Positions 44,674 through 54,151 are shown, numbered from the stretch's first letter. The stretch: 64,000 nt of DNA from Lachnospiraceae bacterium (GCA_022791635.1 JAAVZL010000023.1:20711-84710), one strand, 5' to 3'. Numbers and translations are program-made. The notes: a model not told the origin generated them from the letters alone.

Positions 44674-44702
44674 ATTTTAAAGCAGGAAGGCCGTAAAGTC
44701 AA
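44674..44702 (-). promoter_or_regulatory. Sigma-A promoter of the phosphorelay operon
   Basis: TTGACT (44697-44702) and TAAAAT (44674-44679) on the minus strand, spacer 17 bp. A leader of about 95 nt follows with a small GCAGA/TCTGC hairpin. The other part of the 44571-44847 gap holds the liv terminator. Confidence 0.75.
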
Positions 44703-44770
44703 CCGGCTACCGGCTCGAAACACCTCCCATATCCAGGTGAAAAATGCCAAATAAAGGGGAAAACAAGGCA

Positions 44771-44813
44771 AAAAAGGATATTACCAAAGACTTCCGTCCT
44801 CAGTAATATCCTT
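44771..44813 (-). terminator. Terminator of the liv operon
   Basis: AGGATATTAC pairs with GTAATATCCT; on the minus strand it is followed by six T. It lies about 35 bp after livF. Confidence 0.9.
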
Positions 44814-44847
44814 TCGCCTTCCACAGGTATTCGGCTGATGCAGATCT

Positions 44848-45558
44848 TTACTCACCCAGGTAAGCCTTCTTCACCGAATCATCATTCAAAAGATCTTTGG
44901 CCTTTCCGTCCAGTACAATCTTTCCTGTCTCAAGCACATAAGCCCGGTCCGCAATCGAGAGAGCCTTCTTTGCGTTCTGCTCTACCAAAAGCACCGTGGT
45001 TCCTCCCTCGCTTACCTCCCGGATAATATCAAAAATCTCATTCACAAAAATGGGGGACAATCCCATGGAGGGCTCATCCATAAGAATAATCCGGGGCCTT
45101 GACATGAGGGCCCTGCCCATGGCCAGCATCTGCTGCTCCCCGCCGGAGAGGGTTCCCGCCATCTGGTTTTTGCGCTCCTCCAGACGGGGGAAGCGCTTAT
45201 ATACGCGGATGAGGCTCTCCTCCACCTCTTCCTTATCCTTGCGGGTAAAGGCGCCCATCTTGAGGTTCTCCAGTACCGTAAGCTGGGCAAAAACCCGGCG
45301 TCCCTCCGGCACATGGGCCATCCCCATGGAGACAATCTTGTGGGCCGGAGTGGTGGTAATCTCCTGCCCCTCAAAGAAGATCTGACCCTTTTTCGGCGCA
45401 ATCAGACCTGTAATGCTGTGTAGAATCGTTGTCTTCCCTGCTCCGTTGGCCCCGATGAGGGCAATGACCTCTCCCTCATTCACCTCAAAGGAGACACCCT
45501 TGATGGCCTGTATCATTCCGTAAAATACTTCTATATCCTTAATTTCCAGCATTGCCAT
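44848..45558 (-). CDS. livF: Branched-chain amino acid ABC ATPase LivF
   Basis: 236 aa, full length. Walker A GANGAGKTTI, signature LSGGEQQMLAMGRAL, Walker B PRIILMDEPSMGLSP, H-loop LLVEQNAKKAL. Typical LivF openings (LEIKDIEVFYGMIQAIKGVSFEV). Second ATPase of a leucine/isoleucine/valine importer. It follows livG by 11 bp and ends the operon. Confidence 0.95.
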   Translation of the reverse strand: MAMLEIKDIEVFYGMIQAIKGVSFEVNEGEVIALIGANGAGKTTILHSITGLIAPKKGQIFFEGQEITTTPAHKIVSMGMAHVPEGRRVFAQLTVLENLKMGAFTRKDKEEVEESLIRVYKRFPRLEERKNQMAGTLSGGEQQMLAMGRALMSRPRIILMDEPSMGLSPIFVNEIFDIIREVSEGGTTVLLVEQNAKKALSIADRAYVLETGKIVLDGKAKDLLNDDSVKKAYLGE

Positions 45559-45569
45559 ACCCGCACCTC

Positions 45570-46328
45570 CTATTCTCCCAAATACGCCGTAATAACCTTC
45601 GGGTCATTCAGCACCTCACTGGTCTCTCCCTCCGTAAGAATCTGGCCGAAGTTCAGTACGGTCAGCTTCTCACAGATTCCGGATACCAGTCTCATATCAT
45701 GCTCGATAAGAAGAATGGTCATATGGAACTCATCCCGCACAAAGCGGATGGTATTCATCAGCTCCTGGGTCTCATTGGGATTCATGCCGGCCGCCGGCTC
45801 GTCTAAGAGCAGAAGCTTCGGATCCGTGGCCAGGGCTCTGGCAATCTCCAGCTTCCGCTGCTTGCCGTAGGGCAGGTTGGAAGCCTTGTAGCCTGCCTCC
45901 CCGTCCAGATCAAAGACCTTCAGAAGCTCCATAGCCCTCTCATCCATCTCTTTTTCCACCTTGTAGTATTTGGGCAGGCGCAAAATGCCTGTCAGAGTGG
46001 AATAGCCGTGGTGATTGTGGAGCCCCACCTTTACATTGTCCAGAACGCTCAGCTCGTTAAAGAGTCGGATATTCTGAAAGGTTCTTGCAATCCCATGCTG
46101 ATTAATCTCAATGGTTTTCTTCCCTGTAATATTCTCTCCGTCCAGGAGAATATAGCCGTCCGTGGGCTTATACACGCCGGTGAGAAGGTTAAAAACCGTG
46201 GTCTTTCCGGCTCCGTTGGGTCCGATAAGCCCGTAAAGCTCTCCCGGTTCAATGGTCATATGGAAATCATCCACAGCCCGAAGGCCTCCAAAGGAAATTC
46301 CCAGCTCTTTTACTTCCAGTAATGCCAT
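45570..46328 (-). CDS. livG: Branched-chain amino acid ABC ATPase LivG
   Basis: 252 aa from the ATG at 46328, preceded by AAAGGAGG; a longer frame reading into livM is rejected. Walker A GPNGAGKTTV, then the LivG-type long insert (FQNIRLFNELSVLDNVKVGLHNH), LPYGKQRKLEIARAL signature, LLLLDEPAAGMNPNE and IEHDMRLVSGICE. Partner of LivF in the ATPase dimer. Confidence 0.95.
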   Translation of the reverse strand: MALLEVKELGISFGGLRAVDDFHMTIEPGELYGLIGPNGAGKTTVFNLLTGVYKPTDGYILLDGENITGKKTIEINQHGIARTFQNIRLFNELSVLDNVKVGLHNHHGYSTLTGILRLPKYYKVEKEMDERAMELLKVFDLDGEAGYKASNLPYGKQRKLEIARALATDPKLLLLDEPAAGMNPNETQELMNTIRFVRDEFHMTILLIEHDMRLVSGICEKLTVLNFGQILTEGETSEVLNDPKVITAYLGE

Positions 46329-46329
46329 C

Positions 46330-47406
46330 TTACTTCGCCTCCTTTTCCTGCTTCTTCTGTCCAAGAAGCGCCTTCAGGGAGTAGCGCTCCCGGAATGCCT
46401 GCCCGCCCGGACTGGAGGTAAAGATCATCGTTGCAATCAAAACAACGGCATACATCAACATTCGATAGTCATTGAGGCTTCGAAGAAGCTCCGGCAGCAA
46501 GGTCAGCACCACAGCCGCGATAATCGAACCCCGGATATTTCCGATGCCGCCCAGAACCACAAACACCAGGATCATAATGGACATATTATAGCCGAAGTTT
46601 TTGGGCTGAGCCGCCAGCGTGGACAGATTATGGGCATAGAGTACGCCTGCCACACCTGCCAGAGAAGCGGATACGGTAAAAGCCAGCAGCTTATACTTTG
46701 TAATGTGAATTCCCACGGACTCCGCCGCAATCCGGTTGTCGCGAATCGCCATAATCGCCCGTCCCGTGCGGGAATTTACCATATTGATCACAATAAAAAG
46801 CGTAATCAGAATCAGAATCACGCCAATGAGGAAGGAGGAATCATGGGGCGTTCCTGTAATTCCCTGGGGGCCGTTGATGAGCACCTCTCCGTCCGGCTCC
46901 ATGTTCATGGAAAAGGCATCCTTAAAGGAGATATGAAAGCCCTTGCTGTCATGACCTAAGAAAATAACATTGATCACATTTTTAATAATCTCGCCAAAGG
47001 CCAGAGTTACAATCGCCAGATAATCTCCCCGCAGTCGAAGAACCGGAATTCCAATCAAAAATCCAAACAGGGCGGCCACGGCCGCGCCAATGAGAATCGC
47101 CAGGAAAAACCTGAGTCCGCTGACGGTAATTGCTTCCTTGGTGTAATTGGAGAAAAATGCGCTGGCAAAGGCTCCCACGCACATAAATCCTGCATGTCCC
47201 AGGCTCAGCTCGCCGGAAATTCCCACCACCAGGTTTAGGGATACTGCCAAAATCACATAGGTACACAGGGGCACGAGAAGTCCCTGGAGAAGGCTGGAAA
47301 CCATCCCCGCCTTCATTAAAATCTCCATGATCACATAGGCGGCAATCACCATGCCGTATGTAATCAGATTGCTCTTTGTACTTTTATTCCATGCTTTCAT
47401 CTTCAT
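46330..47406 (-). CDS. livM: Branched-chain amino acid ABC permease LivM
   Basis: 358 aa from the ATG at 47406 (AGGTGAGACGG in front); a GTG three codons earlier is also possible. About nine membrane segments with the LivM signatures NLVVGISGELSLGHAGFMCVGAF, LRGDYLAIVTLAFGEI and GRAIMAIRDNRIAAESVGI (the EAA-like loop). It pairs with LivH to form the membrane channel. Confidence 0.93.
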   Translation of the reverse strand: MKMKAWNKSTKSNLITYGMVIAAYVIMEILMKAGMVSSLLQGLLVPLCTYVILAVSLNLVVGISGELSLGHAGFMCVGAFASAFFSNYTKEAITVSGLRFFLAILIGAAVAALFGFLIGIPVLRLRGDYLAIVTLAFGEIIKNVINVIFLGHDSKGFHISFKDAFSMNMEPDGEVLINGPQGITGTPHDSSFLIGVILILITLFIVINMVNSRTGRAIMAIRDNRIAAESVGIHITKYKLLAFTVSASLAGVAGVLYAHNLSTLAAQPKNFGYNMSIMILVFVVLGGIGNIRGSIIAAVVLTLLPELLRSLNDYRMLMYAVVLIATMIFTSSPGGQAFRERYSLKALLGQKKQEKEAK

Positions 47407-47415
47407 CCGTCTCAC

Positions 47416-48300
47416 CTACACTTTCTCTTGAATCTGCTTACCCAAAAGTCCCGTAGGCTTCACCAGAAGCACGATAATCAATACGGCAAACACAATGGCA
47501 TCTGCTAGCTGAGAAGAGATATAGGCTTTTCCCAGAATCTCAATGACACCCAGAAGAATTCCGCCGATAAAGGCCCCCGGTATGGAACCGATTCCGCCAA
47601 ATACGGCCGCAACAAAGGCCTTAATGCCGGGCATTGCCCCCGTATAAGGAGTCAGCGCCGGGTAAGAGGAGCACAGAAGCACGCCTGCAATAGCCGCCAG
47701 GGCAGAGCCGATGGCAAAGGTCAGAGCGATGGTTGCATTTACATTGACGCCCATAAGCTGTGCCGCGCCGCTGTCCTCGGACACGGCCAGCATGGCCCGC
47801 CCGGACTTGGAATATTTAATAAAGGAGGTCAGCGCAATCATAATCACGATACAGGCAAGAATGGTAACGATGGTCTCACCGGAAATAATAATAGCGCCGT
47901 CTGCCAGAGAAAGAGGTTCCATGGACACCACGGAGGTAAAGGACTTCGTGTTGGAGCCATAGATGAGAAGCGCGATATTCTGCAGAAAGTAGCTGACTCC
48001 GATAGCCGTAATCAGCACGGCCAGCTTGGAGGCTCCCCGTAAGGGCTTATAGGCGATGCGCTCAATCACCATTCCCAGCACCGTACAGACCGCCACGGAA
48101 ATCAGCACGCCCAGTATGGGAGGCAGCCCCATACCGCTGACTGCCGTGAATGTCACAAATCCGCCGATCATAATGACATCACCGTGGGCGAAGTTCAGCA
48201 TTTTCGCAATTCCATATACCATGGTGTAGCCCAGGGCAATCAATGCATAGACACTGCCCAGACTGATTCCGTTCACCAGGTAGGATATAAATCCCATCAT
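47416..48300 (-). CDS. livH: Branched-chain amino acid ABC permease LivH
   Basis: 294 aa from the ATG at 48300 with AGAGGTGT in front; the frame is open 53 codons further but that stretch contains the upstream leader. About eight membrane segments. YLVNGISLGSVYALIALGYTMVYGIAKMLNFAHGDV at the N-terminus and GRAMLAVSEDSGAAQLMGV are LivH features. It is separated from livJ by a terminator-like hairpin. Confidence 0.93.
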   Translation of the reverse strand: MMGFISYLVNGISLGSVYALIALGYTMVYGIAKMLNFAHGDVIMIGGFVTFTAVSGMGLPPILGVLISVAVCTVLGMVIERIAYKPLRGASKLAVLITAIGVSYFLQNIALLIYGSNTKSFTSVVSMEPLSLADGAIIISGETIVTILACIVIMIALTSFIKYSKSGRAMLAVSEDSGAAQLMGVNVNATIALTFAIGSALAAIAGVLLCSSYPALTPYTGAMPGIKAFVAAVFGGIGSIPGAFIGGILLGVIEILGKAYISSQLADAIVFAVLIIVLLVKPTGLLGKQIQEKV

Positions 48301-48390
48301 ACATAACACCTCTTTATTCTTTAAAGTTCTACACAATTTGCATTGTATTATAGCATAGATGACAGGCATGCACAAGTGGAAAAACGGAAA

Positions 48391-48419
48391 AACAGAGGAA
48401 CCCCGCGGGCTCCTCTGTC
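48391..48419 (-). terminator. Terminator between livJ and livHMGF
   Basis: ACAGAGGA pairs with TCCTCTGT around CCCGCGGG; on the minus strand it is followed by TTTTTCCGTTTTTCC. Partial read-through would give more binding protein than permease and ATPase. Confidence 0.8.
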
Positions 48420-48490
48420 CAGATTTTCTCATACTGCCGGCTTCCAAGTCAACCGGCATTCTATTTCATTTGCTGTGGCTGTTCTGATTC

Positions 48491-49738
48491 TTACAGCGCA
48501 ACGCCCTCGCCGCCCTTGATCTGTACAATCAGGGGAGCCTTGTTGGGCTCGCCGCTTGCTTCCCAGCTGATTCCCTTGCCGGTGATGCCGTCAAAGGTGA
48601 TAGAAGTCATAGCCGTCTTCAGAGCATCACAGATTGCGGATGCATCCATATCAGCCGTCACGCCGGCCTCTTCCATCGCTGCCTTTACGACGTATACGCA
48701 GTCATAAGCGTCTGCCGCGAACTGATTGGGAATCTCGCCGTACTTCTCCTGATACTTTCCTACAAAGCTCTTTACCATCTCGTCATCAGAGTTTGCAACG
48801 AAGGGAGCCATGTACATCAGATCCTCAGCCAGAGAAGCGTCAAAGTTCTCTACGGACAGGATTCCGTCCATTCCGTCCACACCAAAGAACAGGGGAGCGT
48901 AGCTCTGCTTGCTGCACTCTGCCAGTACCAGAGAAGCCTCGGTATAGTAGAAGGGCATATACAGAAGCTCTGCGCCTGCATTCTTTGCGCCCTGAACTGC
49001 GGTGGAGAAATCAGTCCTATTGTCAGCGGTAAAGGCCGCGTCGGATACGATCTCAATGTTCTGATTTGCAGCCTCTGCCCGGAATGCCTCGTAGATACCT
49101 ACGGAGTAGGGATCGGAGCTGTCATAGATAACGGCCACCTTGGTTGCCAGGCCGTTCTCTCCGATATACTTTGCAGACTCAAGACCCTGGTTGGGGTCAG
49201 AGAAGCACATACGGAACGCATTGTCATACTGTACGCACTTTACTGCGGTTCCGGAGGGAGTAAGCTGGAACATATTGTCATTGTAGGTCTGCTCTGCAAC
49301 TGCAATACAGGGATTGGAGGTTACGCTTCCGATCAGTACCTGCATTCCCCAGTCCTTCAGGGTGTTGTATGCATTGACGGACTTCTCCGGGTCATGCTCG
49401 TCATCCTGGAAATTCAACTCAATCTGAACGCCGCCAATACCGCCTGCCCCGTTGATCTCCTCCACTGCGATCTCCATTCCTCTCTGTACGGCAATGCCGT
49501 AAGCGGATGCGCCGCCGGTGGTAGGTCCAATGCCGCCAATCTTGATTACGGCTCCGTCGCTTGCAGCCGGCGCCTCTGCGTCGTCTCCTGCCTCCGCATC
49601 ATTTCCTGCTTCTGCAGGCGCTTCTGTCTCTGCGTTGTCTGCCGCAGGCGCCTCAGTCTCTCCGCCCTTGCCGCCGCAGGCTGCCAGAGAGAAGGTCATG
49701 GCACATGCCAGCAGTAAGCTTAATGCCTTCTTTTTCAT
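48491..49738 (-). CDS. livJ: Branched-chain amino acid-binding lipoprotein LivJ/K
   Basis: 415 aa. Signal peptide with lipobox LAAC (Cys about 21), a low-complexity Glu/Ala linker (TEAPAADNAETEAPAEAG-like), then a periplasmic-binding-protein type I fold: IKIGGIGPTTGGASAYGIAVQRGMEIAVEEIN. It catches branched-chain or related amino acids outside the membrane and delivers them to LivHMGF. It is first in the operon with a strong promoter and a hairpin in its leader. Confidence 0.95.
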   Translation of the reverse strand: MKKKALSLLLACAMTFSLAACGGKGGETEAPAADNAETEAPAEAGNDAEAGDDAEAPAASDGAVIKIGGIGPTTGGASAYGIAVQRGMEIAVEEINGAGGIGGVQIELNFQDDEHDPEKSVNAYNTLKDWGMQVLIGSVTSNPCIAVAEQTYNDNMFQLTPSGTAVKCVQYDNAFRMCFSDPNQGLESAKYIGENGLATKVAVIYDSSDPYSVGIYEAFRAEAANQNIEIVSDAAFTADNRTDFSTAVQGAKNAGAELLYMPFYYTEASLVLAECSKQSYAPLFFGVDGMDGILSVENFDASLAEDLMYMAPFVANSDDEMVKSFVGKYQEKYGEIPNQFAADAYDCVYVVKAAMEEAGVTADMDASAICDALKTAMTSITFDGITGKGISWEASGEPNKAPLIVQIKGGEGVAL

Positions 49739-49787
49739 AATGTCATCCTCCTTATTTTATTTCAGATTCCGATATATGTACCCGCCT

Positions 49788-49817
49788 CATGAAGAGCGGT
49801 CTGCACTCATGAGGCTC
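49788..49817 (-). other. Hairpin in the livJ leader
   Basis: CCTCATGA and TCATGAGG pair around a 14-nt loop, about 20 nt after the predicted transcription start. There is no T tract and no T-box feature, so its role (stability or translation control) is unclear. Confidence 0.5.
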
Positions 49818-49835
49818 GTATTTATATCGTTCTCT

Positions 49836-49865
49836 ATATTACTCCCAACAAAATAAATTTGTCAA
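49836..49865 (-). promoter_or_regulatory. Sigma-A promoter of livJ
   Basis: TTGACA (49860-49865) and TAATAT (49836-49841) on the minus strand, spacer 18 bp, about 98 bp upstream of the ATG. Confidence 0.8.
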
Positions 49866-49888
49866 GGAAAAAATTATCCCTATTGCCC

Positions 49889-50866
49889 CTATTTCTTATC
49901 CTTGATGCTGACCATATTGCCGCTTACACAGAGCTGACGAATGCTCCGAAGGAAGCTGGAGAGGCGGCTGTAGCCGTAGTCCTTCAGGTCAAAGGCCGGG
50001 TGCTTCTTGTGGATCTCCTCATAAACCATGGACAGGTTTTCGATCTGGCCTCCGTTCTCCCGGATGAACACCAAGATCTCTTTTTCCAGCTTCTGCCGGT
50101 CCAGATGACCTCCCAGGCCCACCGCATAGGCGGAATCAATCTTGTACAGGTAGAGTCTGGGGCAGGTATCCTGAAGGAAAACCACCAGCTTGGTGTAGCC
50201 ATAGTTTCGCACGTCAAAGTCCGTAAACTTGTCGTTTAAGCGGCTCCCGATTTCTCCCAGATAGGTGATCTTCCCCTTATTTTCATTGTCATTGATAAAG
50301 GAAATGATGGCCTCCTCGATCTGAGGCAGGGGAGTGACGCCGCTTCCATGCTCCTCCTCCACAGCCCGGGAGCCCTTTCTGCTGGCGGTGGCCGGGGAAG
50401 CATTCTCCACATCGTTGACCTGCTTGTTGATGAGATTCAGGTGGATGAACTTGTTGCAGGCTTTGGTGAGAGCCATGGGGGTTTTGGACTCTCCCATGCC
50501 GATGACGTACATATTCTCCTCCCGCAGACGCATGGCCAGACGGGTGAAATCACTGTCGCTGGTCACCAGACAAAAGCCGTCTACCTTGCCGGAGTAGAGG
50601 ATATCCATGGCGTCAATGACCATGGCCATGTCGGTGGCGTTTTTTCCGGAGGTGTAGGCAAACTGCTGCACCGGGGTAATGGAATTCTCCAGCAGAATCT
50701 CCTCCTTCCAGCCGTTTCCCTTTGTAGACCAGTTGCCGTAAATCCGGCGAAAAGAGGCGTAGCCGTAGTTTTCAATCTCATTGAAAATGCTGCCGGCATA
50801 CTTGGCGCTGATATTGTCCGCATCAATCAGCACTGCGAATTGTTTTTTGTCTTCTATTTGTTCCAT
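49889..50866 (-). CDS. NYN-domain nuclease with two OST-HTH/LOTUS domains
   Basis: 325 aa. The N-terminal NYN (PIN-like, LabA-type) domain covers about 1-150: FAVLIDADNISAKYAG, then NATDMAMVIDAMDIL and FCLVTSDSDFTRLAMRLRE supply the acidic metal-binding residues. Two OST-HTH (LOTUS) repeats follow at about 180-250 and 255-325 (IEEAIISFINDNENKGKITYLGEIGSRL..; LEKEILVFIRENGGQIENLSMVYEEI..), each ending in a DFDVRNYGYTKL or AFDLKDYGYSRL motif. LOTUS domains bind RNA (often G-quadruplex). It is probably an RNA-processing or RNA-binding protein. It stands alone. Confidence 0.9.
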   Translation of the reverse strand: MEQIEDKKQFAVLIDADNISAKYAGSIFNEIENYGYASFRRIYGNWSTKGNGWKEEILLENSITPVQQFAYTSGKNATDMAMVIDAMDILYSGKVDGFCLVTSDSDFTRLAMRLREENMYVIGMGESKTPMALTKACNKFIHLNLINKQVNDVENASPATASRKGSRAVEEEHGSGVTPLPQIEEAIISFINDNENKGKITYLGEIGSRLNDKFTDFDVRNYGYTKLVVFLQDTCPRLYLYKIDSAYAVGLGGHLDRQKLEKEILVFIRENGGQIENLSMVYEEIHKKHPAFDLKDYGYSRLSSFLRSIRQLCVSGNMVSIKDKK

Positions 50867-51008
50867 AAATGTAAAAGCTCCTTTTTGTTTGATTTTTCAA
50901 CTCCTTTTTCCTTATCTTTCGGGTCCGTAAATCCCATGATGTCCGCCGCAGAAAAACACAACGCCTTGTCCGCAGGCTTTTAAGCTGTAGAGTTTCTTCC
51001 TATTATAA

Positions 51009-51035
51009 AGAGGGGGAAGCTCCTAAGCCCGCTTC
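51009..51035 (-). terminator. Hairpin after the flavodiiron gene
   Basis: GGGGAAGC and GCTTCCC pair around CTCCTAAGCCC, about 60 bp after the stop codon; the following T content is low. Confidence 0.5.
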
Positions 51036-51095
51036 CCTTTCTCTTCTTCTCAAAAACATTTGTCCGTTTGACAAAGACACACCTTCCTGCGCTGC

Positions 51096-52259
51096 CTACT
51101 CGCTCACCAGGGCCCTTACGAGCTCTGCCATTGCCTCTCTGTCGGCCTCCTTCATGGTGGAGCGAATCGTAACTACCGGCTCACAGATGGTGAGGTTCTT
51201 CATCTCCTCCAGGATGCCCCGCATGGTCCGGGCTGCGGACGGGGCCCAGGTTCCGTTTTCCACAAGGGCCACTTTGCGATTCCGGTAAGTCTTCGCCCTA
51301 AGATGATGGAGAAAATCCTCCATGCAGGGGAATACGCCGCCGTCATAGCTTGCCGCCAGAAGTGCCAGGCGATCGTAGCGGAAGGCCTCTGCCACTACGG
51401 CAGGCATGTCGGCCCGCGCAAGGTCATACACCTTCACAGGAACATCAGTCTTTGCTTCCAGCATTCCGGCCAGCTCCCCGGCAGCCCTGGCCGTATTGCC
51501 GTGGATGGAGGCATAGGCTACGACAATGCCGGGCTCCTCCGGCTCATAGCTGCTCCAGATCTGATACTTTTCCAGGTAATAGCCGAGATTTTCCTTCAAA
51601 ACAGGGCCGTGTAAGGGACAGATTATGGCAATGTCAAGGCCGGCCGCCTTCTTTAGAAGGGCCTGAACCTGGGCGCCGTATTTCCCCACTATATTGATGT
51701 AGTAACGCCTGGCCTCGTCGGTCCAGTCCTCATCTGCGTCCAGGGCTCCGAATTTGCCGAAGCCGTCGGCGGAGAAGAGAATCCTCTCTTTGGACTCATA
51801 GGCCACCATAACCTCCGGCCAGTGTACCATGGGAGCCATCACAAAGGTCAAGGTATGTGCTCCCAGACTTAAGGTGTCGCCTTCCTTTACGGTTACACAG
51901 CGATCCGTCAGATCCATCTCAAAAAACTGCGGGAGCATGGCAAAGGTTTTGGCATTGCCTACCAGCTTCATCCGTGGGTATTTTTCCGCCAGCCTTCCGA
52001 TGTTGCCTGCGTGATCCGGCTCCAAATGGGACACCACCAGGTAATCCGGAGCCTGTCCCTCCAGAACCTCCTCCAAATTGGCAAGCCATGCCTCCCCGGC
52101 TCTTGGATCCACGGTATCGAGAACGGCTGTTTTCTCGTCCCGAATGACGTAAGAGTTATAGGAGACGCCCTTTGGAACTACGTATTGGCTCTCGAACAGG
52201 TCTATGGTTTTGTCATCTACACCTACATAATATACGGAATCTGTGATCTGTTTTTTCAT
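51096..52259 (-). CDS. Flavodiiron protein (FprA-type)
   Basis: 387 aa. The N-terminal metallo-beta-lactamase-like diiron domain has HLEPDHAG (His78, Glu80, Asp82, His83), then VHWPEVM and SADGFGKFG, and PLHGPVL. The C-terminal flavodoxin domain starts IVVAYASIHGNTARAAGEL with the FMN phosphate loop. No rubredoxin domain follows. Such proteins reduce O2 to water (or NO) and protect anaerobes. Promoter at 52340-52368. Confidence 0.95.
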   Translation of the reverse strand: MKKQITDSVYYVGVDDKTIDLFESQYVVPKGVSYNSYVIRDEKTAVLDTVDPRAGEAWLANLEEVLEGQAPDYLVVSHLEPDHAGNIGRLAEKYPRMKLVGNAKTFAMLPQFFEMDLTDRCVTVKEGDTLSLGAHTLTFVMAPMVHWPEVMVAYESKERILFSADGFGKFGALDADEDWTDEARRYYINIVGKYGAQVQALLKKAAGLDIAIICPLHGPVLKENLGYYLEKYQIWSSYEPEEPGIVVAYASIHGNTARAAGELAGMLEAKTDVPVKVYDLARADMPAVVAEAFRYDRLALLAASYDGGVFPCMEDFLHHLRAKTYRNRKVALVENGTWAPSAARTMRGILEEMKNLTICEPVVTIRSTMKEADREAMAELVRALVSE

Positions 52260-52339
52260 TCCGTTTATCCTCCGATTCTTTTAGGTTTTGGAAAGGACAT
52301 GCCGGAAGGATTTTCCATTCCTCCTTTGGGTCCTTTCAA

Positions 52340-52368
52340 ATTGTACACAACTTTTTGGTTTCTGGCAA
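52340..52368 (-). promoter_or_regulatory. Sigma-A promoter of the flavodiiron gene
   Basis: TTGCCA (52363-52368) and TACAAT (52340-52345) on the minus strand, spacer 17 bp. Confidence 0.7.
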
Positions 52369-52429
52369 GTACTTTAGGAAGCTTCTGCGTTTTTTCATGC
52401 AGATCATATTGCTGTCTATGGAGCATGAG

Positions 52430-53770
52430 TCAGAGATTTTTCCACACAACCGCAATCATCGTAAAATAGCAGGCAAGGCCGCCTATGATATTGGTAACCG
52501 GCTCGGCAGCCAGGACACCGTAGATGCCAAGGCCCCACAGATGAGGAAGAAGCAAAATCAGAGGAACCCCCAGGATGGCTTTGCGAAACAGAGAGAAGAA
52601 GACGGCCTGCTTCGCTTTTCCAAGGCTCACAAATACGGTCTGGCCTACATACTGGAAAGCCATAAAGAAAAAGAGGCCAAAATGCCAGCGCATGGAGGTA
52701 ACAGAAACCTCAAGAAGCGCCGCCTCCCCGTTAAAAAGCCGGACTACCGTCTGAGGAAACAGCATCAGAACAGCCCACACGGCCAGCGCGTACACAAGCG
52801 TCACCCGTCGGATGAAGCGGATACCTTCCTTTACGCGGCCGTTCTCTTCTGCCCCATAGTTGTAGCCCAGCACAGGCTGGGCCCCCTGAGTAAAGCCCTG
52901 CATAGGCATCTGCACCACCTCCCGGACAGAATAGATGATGGTCATGGCGCCTACGTAAAGGTCTCCCCCATAAAATTGCAGAGAGGCATTGCAGAAAATC
53001 TGTACCAGGCTGTTAGTCACAGACATAGTAAAGCCGGACAGTCCCAACGCCAAGATCTGCTTTACCAGTCCGGCTCTCAGACGCAGGGTGGACAAACGCA
53101 GACGGAGAATAGCCCTCCTGCCGCTTAAGAAAGCCAGAACCCAGACGGCAGATACCAGCTGGGAAAGAGTCGTAGCCGCTGCGGCTCCCTGTACGCCAAG
53201 CTTCAGGCTAAAGATAAAAATGGGATCCAAGATGAGATTTAACAGAGCTCCTATAACCACGGTAAGCATTCCCGTCTTGGCAAAGCCCTGAGATTCAATA
53301 AAGGGATTCATGCCAAGCCCCAGCATCACGAAAAGATTCCCCGCCAGATACACATCCATATAGGCATTGGCATAGGGAATGGTCTCGTCACTGGCCCCAA
53401 ACAGATACAAAAGGGGCGTCTTTAAAACATAGCCCGTCAGAGTCAGCAGAATACCGAAAAGCAGGAGCAGCGTCAGAGAATTGCCCATGATCTGCTCCGC
53501 CTTCCGTTCGTCTCCTCTCCCCCGCTCAATGGAGCACAGAGGCGCTCCACCGCTTCCACACAGATTAGCAAAAGCATTGATAATGGTGATGATAGGAAAC
53601 GCCACCCCCACGCCGGTGAGCGCCAGACGCCCGTCCCCGGGCATATGGCCTAAATACATGCGATCTACGATATTATAAAGGACATTCACCAACTGGGCCA
53701 GGATCATAGGCAGAGAAAGACGCACGATACCAGATGCCATGGAACCTTTTGTGAAATCATGCTTTACCAT
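52430..53770 (-). CDS. MATE-family efflux transporter
   Basis: 446 aa with twelve membrane segments. The start MVKHDFTKGSMASGIVRLSLPMILAQLVNVLYNIVDRMYLG is typical of the clostridial NorM/DinF-like MATE subgroup. A second half repeats the pattern. It exports cationic drugs or metabolites using Na+ or H+ gradient. It is monocistronic; palindrome copy 7 lies in the upstream gap. Confidence 0.92.
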   Translation of the reverse strand: MVKHDFTKGSMASGIVRLSLPMILAQLVNVLYNIVDRMYLGHMPGDGRLALTGVGVAFPIITIINAFANLCGSGGAPLCSIERGRGDERKAEQIMGNSLTLLLLFGILLTLTGYVLKTPLLYLFGASDETIPYANAYMDVYLAGNLFVMLGLGMNPFIESQGFAKTGMLTVVIGALLNLILDPIFIFSLKLGVQGAAAATTLSQLVSAVWVLAFLSGRRAILRLRLSTLRLRAGLVKQILALGLSGFTMSVTNSLVQIFCNASLQFYGGDLYVGAMTIIYSVREVVQMPMQGFTQGAQPVLGYNYGAEENGRVKEGIRFIRRVTLVYALAVWAVLMLFPQTVVRLFNGEAALLEVSVTSMRWHFGLFFFMAFQYVGQTVFVSLGKAKQAVFFSLFRKAILGVPLILLLPHLWGLGIYGVLAAEPVTNIIGGLACYFTMIAVVWKNL

Positions 53771-53870
53771 TATATTCTCCCTTTCACTTTTTAAGCTCTA
53801 TATTCAGAATCATAACGCAAATGCCGCCAACAGACAAGTCTTACCTTTCTTACAGGCATAGACCTCCCAT

Positions 53871-54082
53871 GAGGTGCTGCAAAATCGGACAGCAGACTTT
53901 TCCGATATCCAGTGTCCGGCTGTTCACGTACAGACTGTCTGATATGGGCGAACATTACCCAAGATGCCTCCATCCATACAAGCCCCTCCTCAGGGTAATG
54001 TACGACCAGAGCAGACAGCCTGTACGTGAACCGTCCGAACACCGGATATGGAAAAGTCTGCTGTCCGATTTTGCAGCACCTC
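53871..54082. repeat. Family A copy 7, complete
   Basis: About 212 bp between the surface-protein gene and the MATE gene. Outer arms (GAGGTGCTGCAAAATCGGAC and complement) pair perfectly for over 30 bp. Core arm GTTCACGTACAGACTGTCTG, partner CAGACAGCCTGTACGTGAAC. The centre has ACATTACCC...GGGTAATGTA with a loop of about 35 nt. The rest of 53771-54192 holds only the hairpin listed next. Confidence 0.95.
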
Positions 54083-54102
54083 CTCACCGTATACAGGCAA
54101 AG

Positions 54103-54151
54103 ACAGCCATTGCTCCCTCTCCTCATAAGTGAATTCGGAATCAATGGCTGT
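54103..54151. terminator. Hairpin after the surface-protein gene
   Basis: ACAGCCATTG pairs with CAATGGCTGT, followed on the plus strand by six T. For the minus-strand surface gene the following run is only TCTTTGCC, so termination in that direction would be weaker. Confidence 0.55.

Noticed and set aside
49739..49888. T-box or amino-acid riboswitch before livJ
   Set aside because: Only a simple hairpin is present; no T-box sequence, no terminator and no conserved aptamer parts were found.
14025..54144. Recurrent small ORFs with peptides like FPISSVRLFAYRLSD and YPVFGRFTYRLSAL (14025-14298, 25778-26093, 30605-30981, 36117-36459, 53791-54144)
   Set aside because: They fall exactly on the family A palindromes, occur on both strands in several frames, and lack ribosome sites. 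The peptide likeness reflects the repeat DNA, not a protein family.
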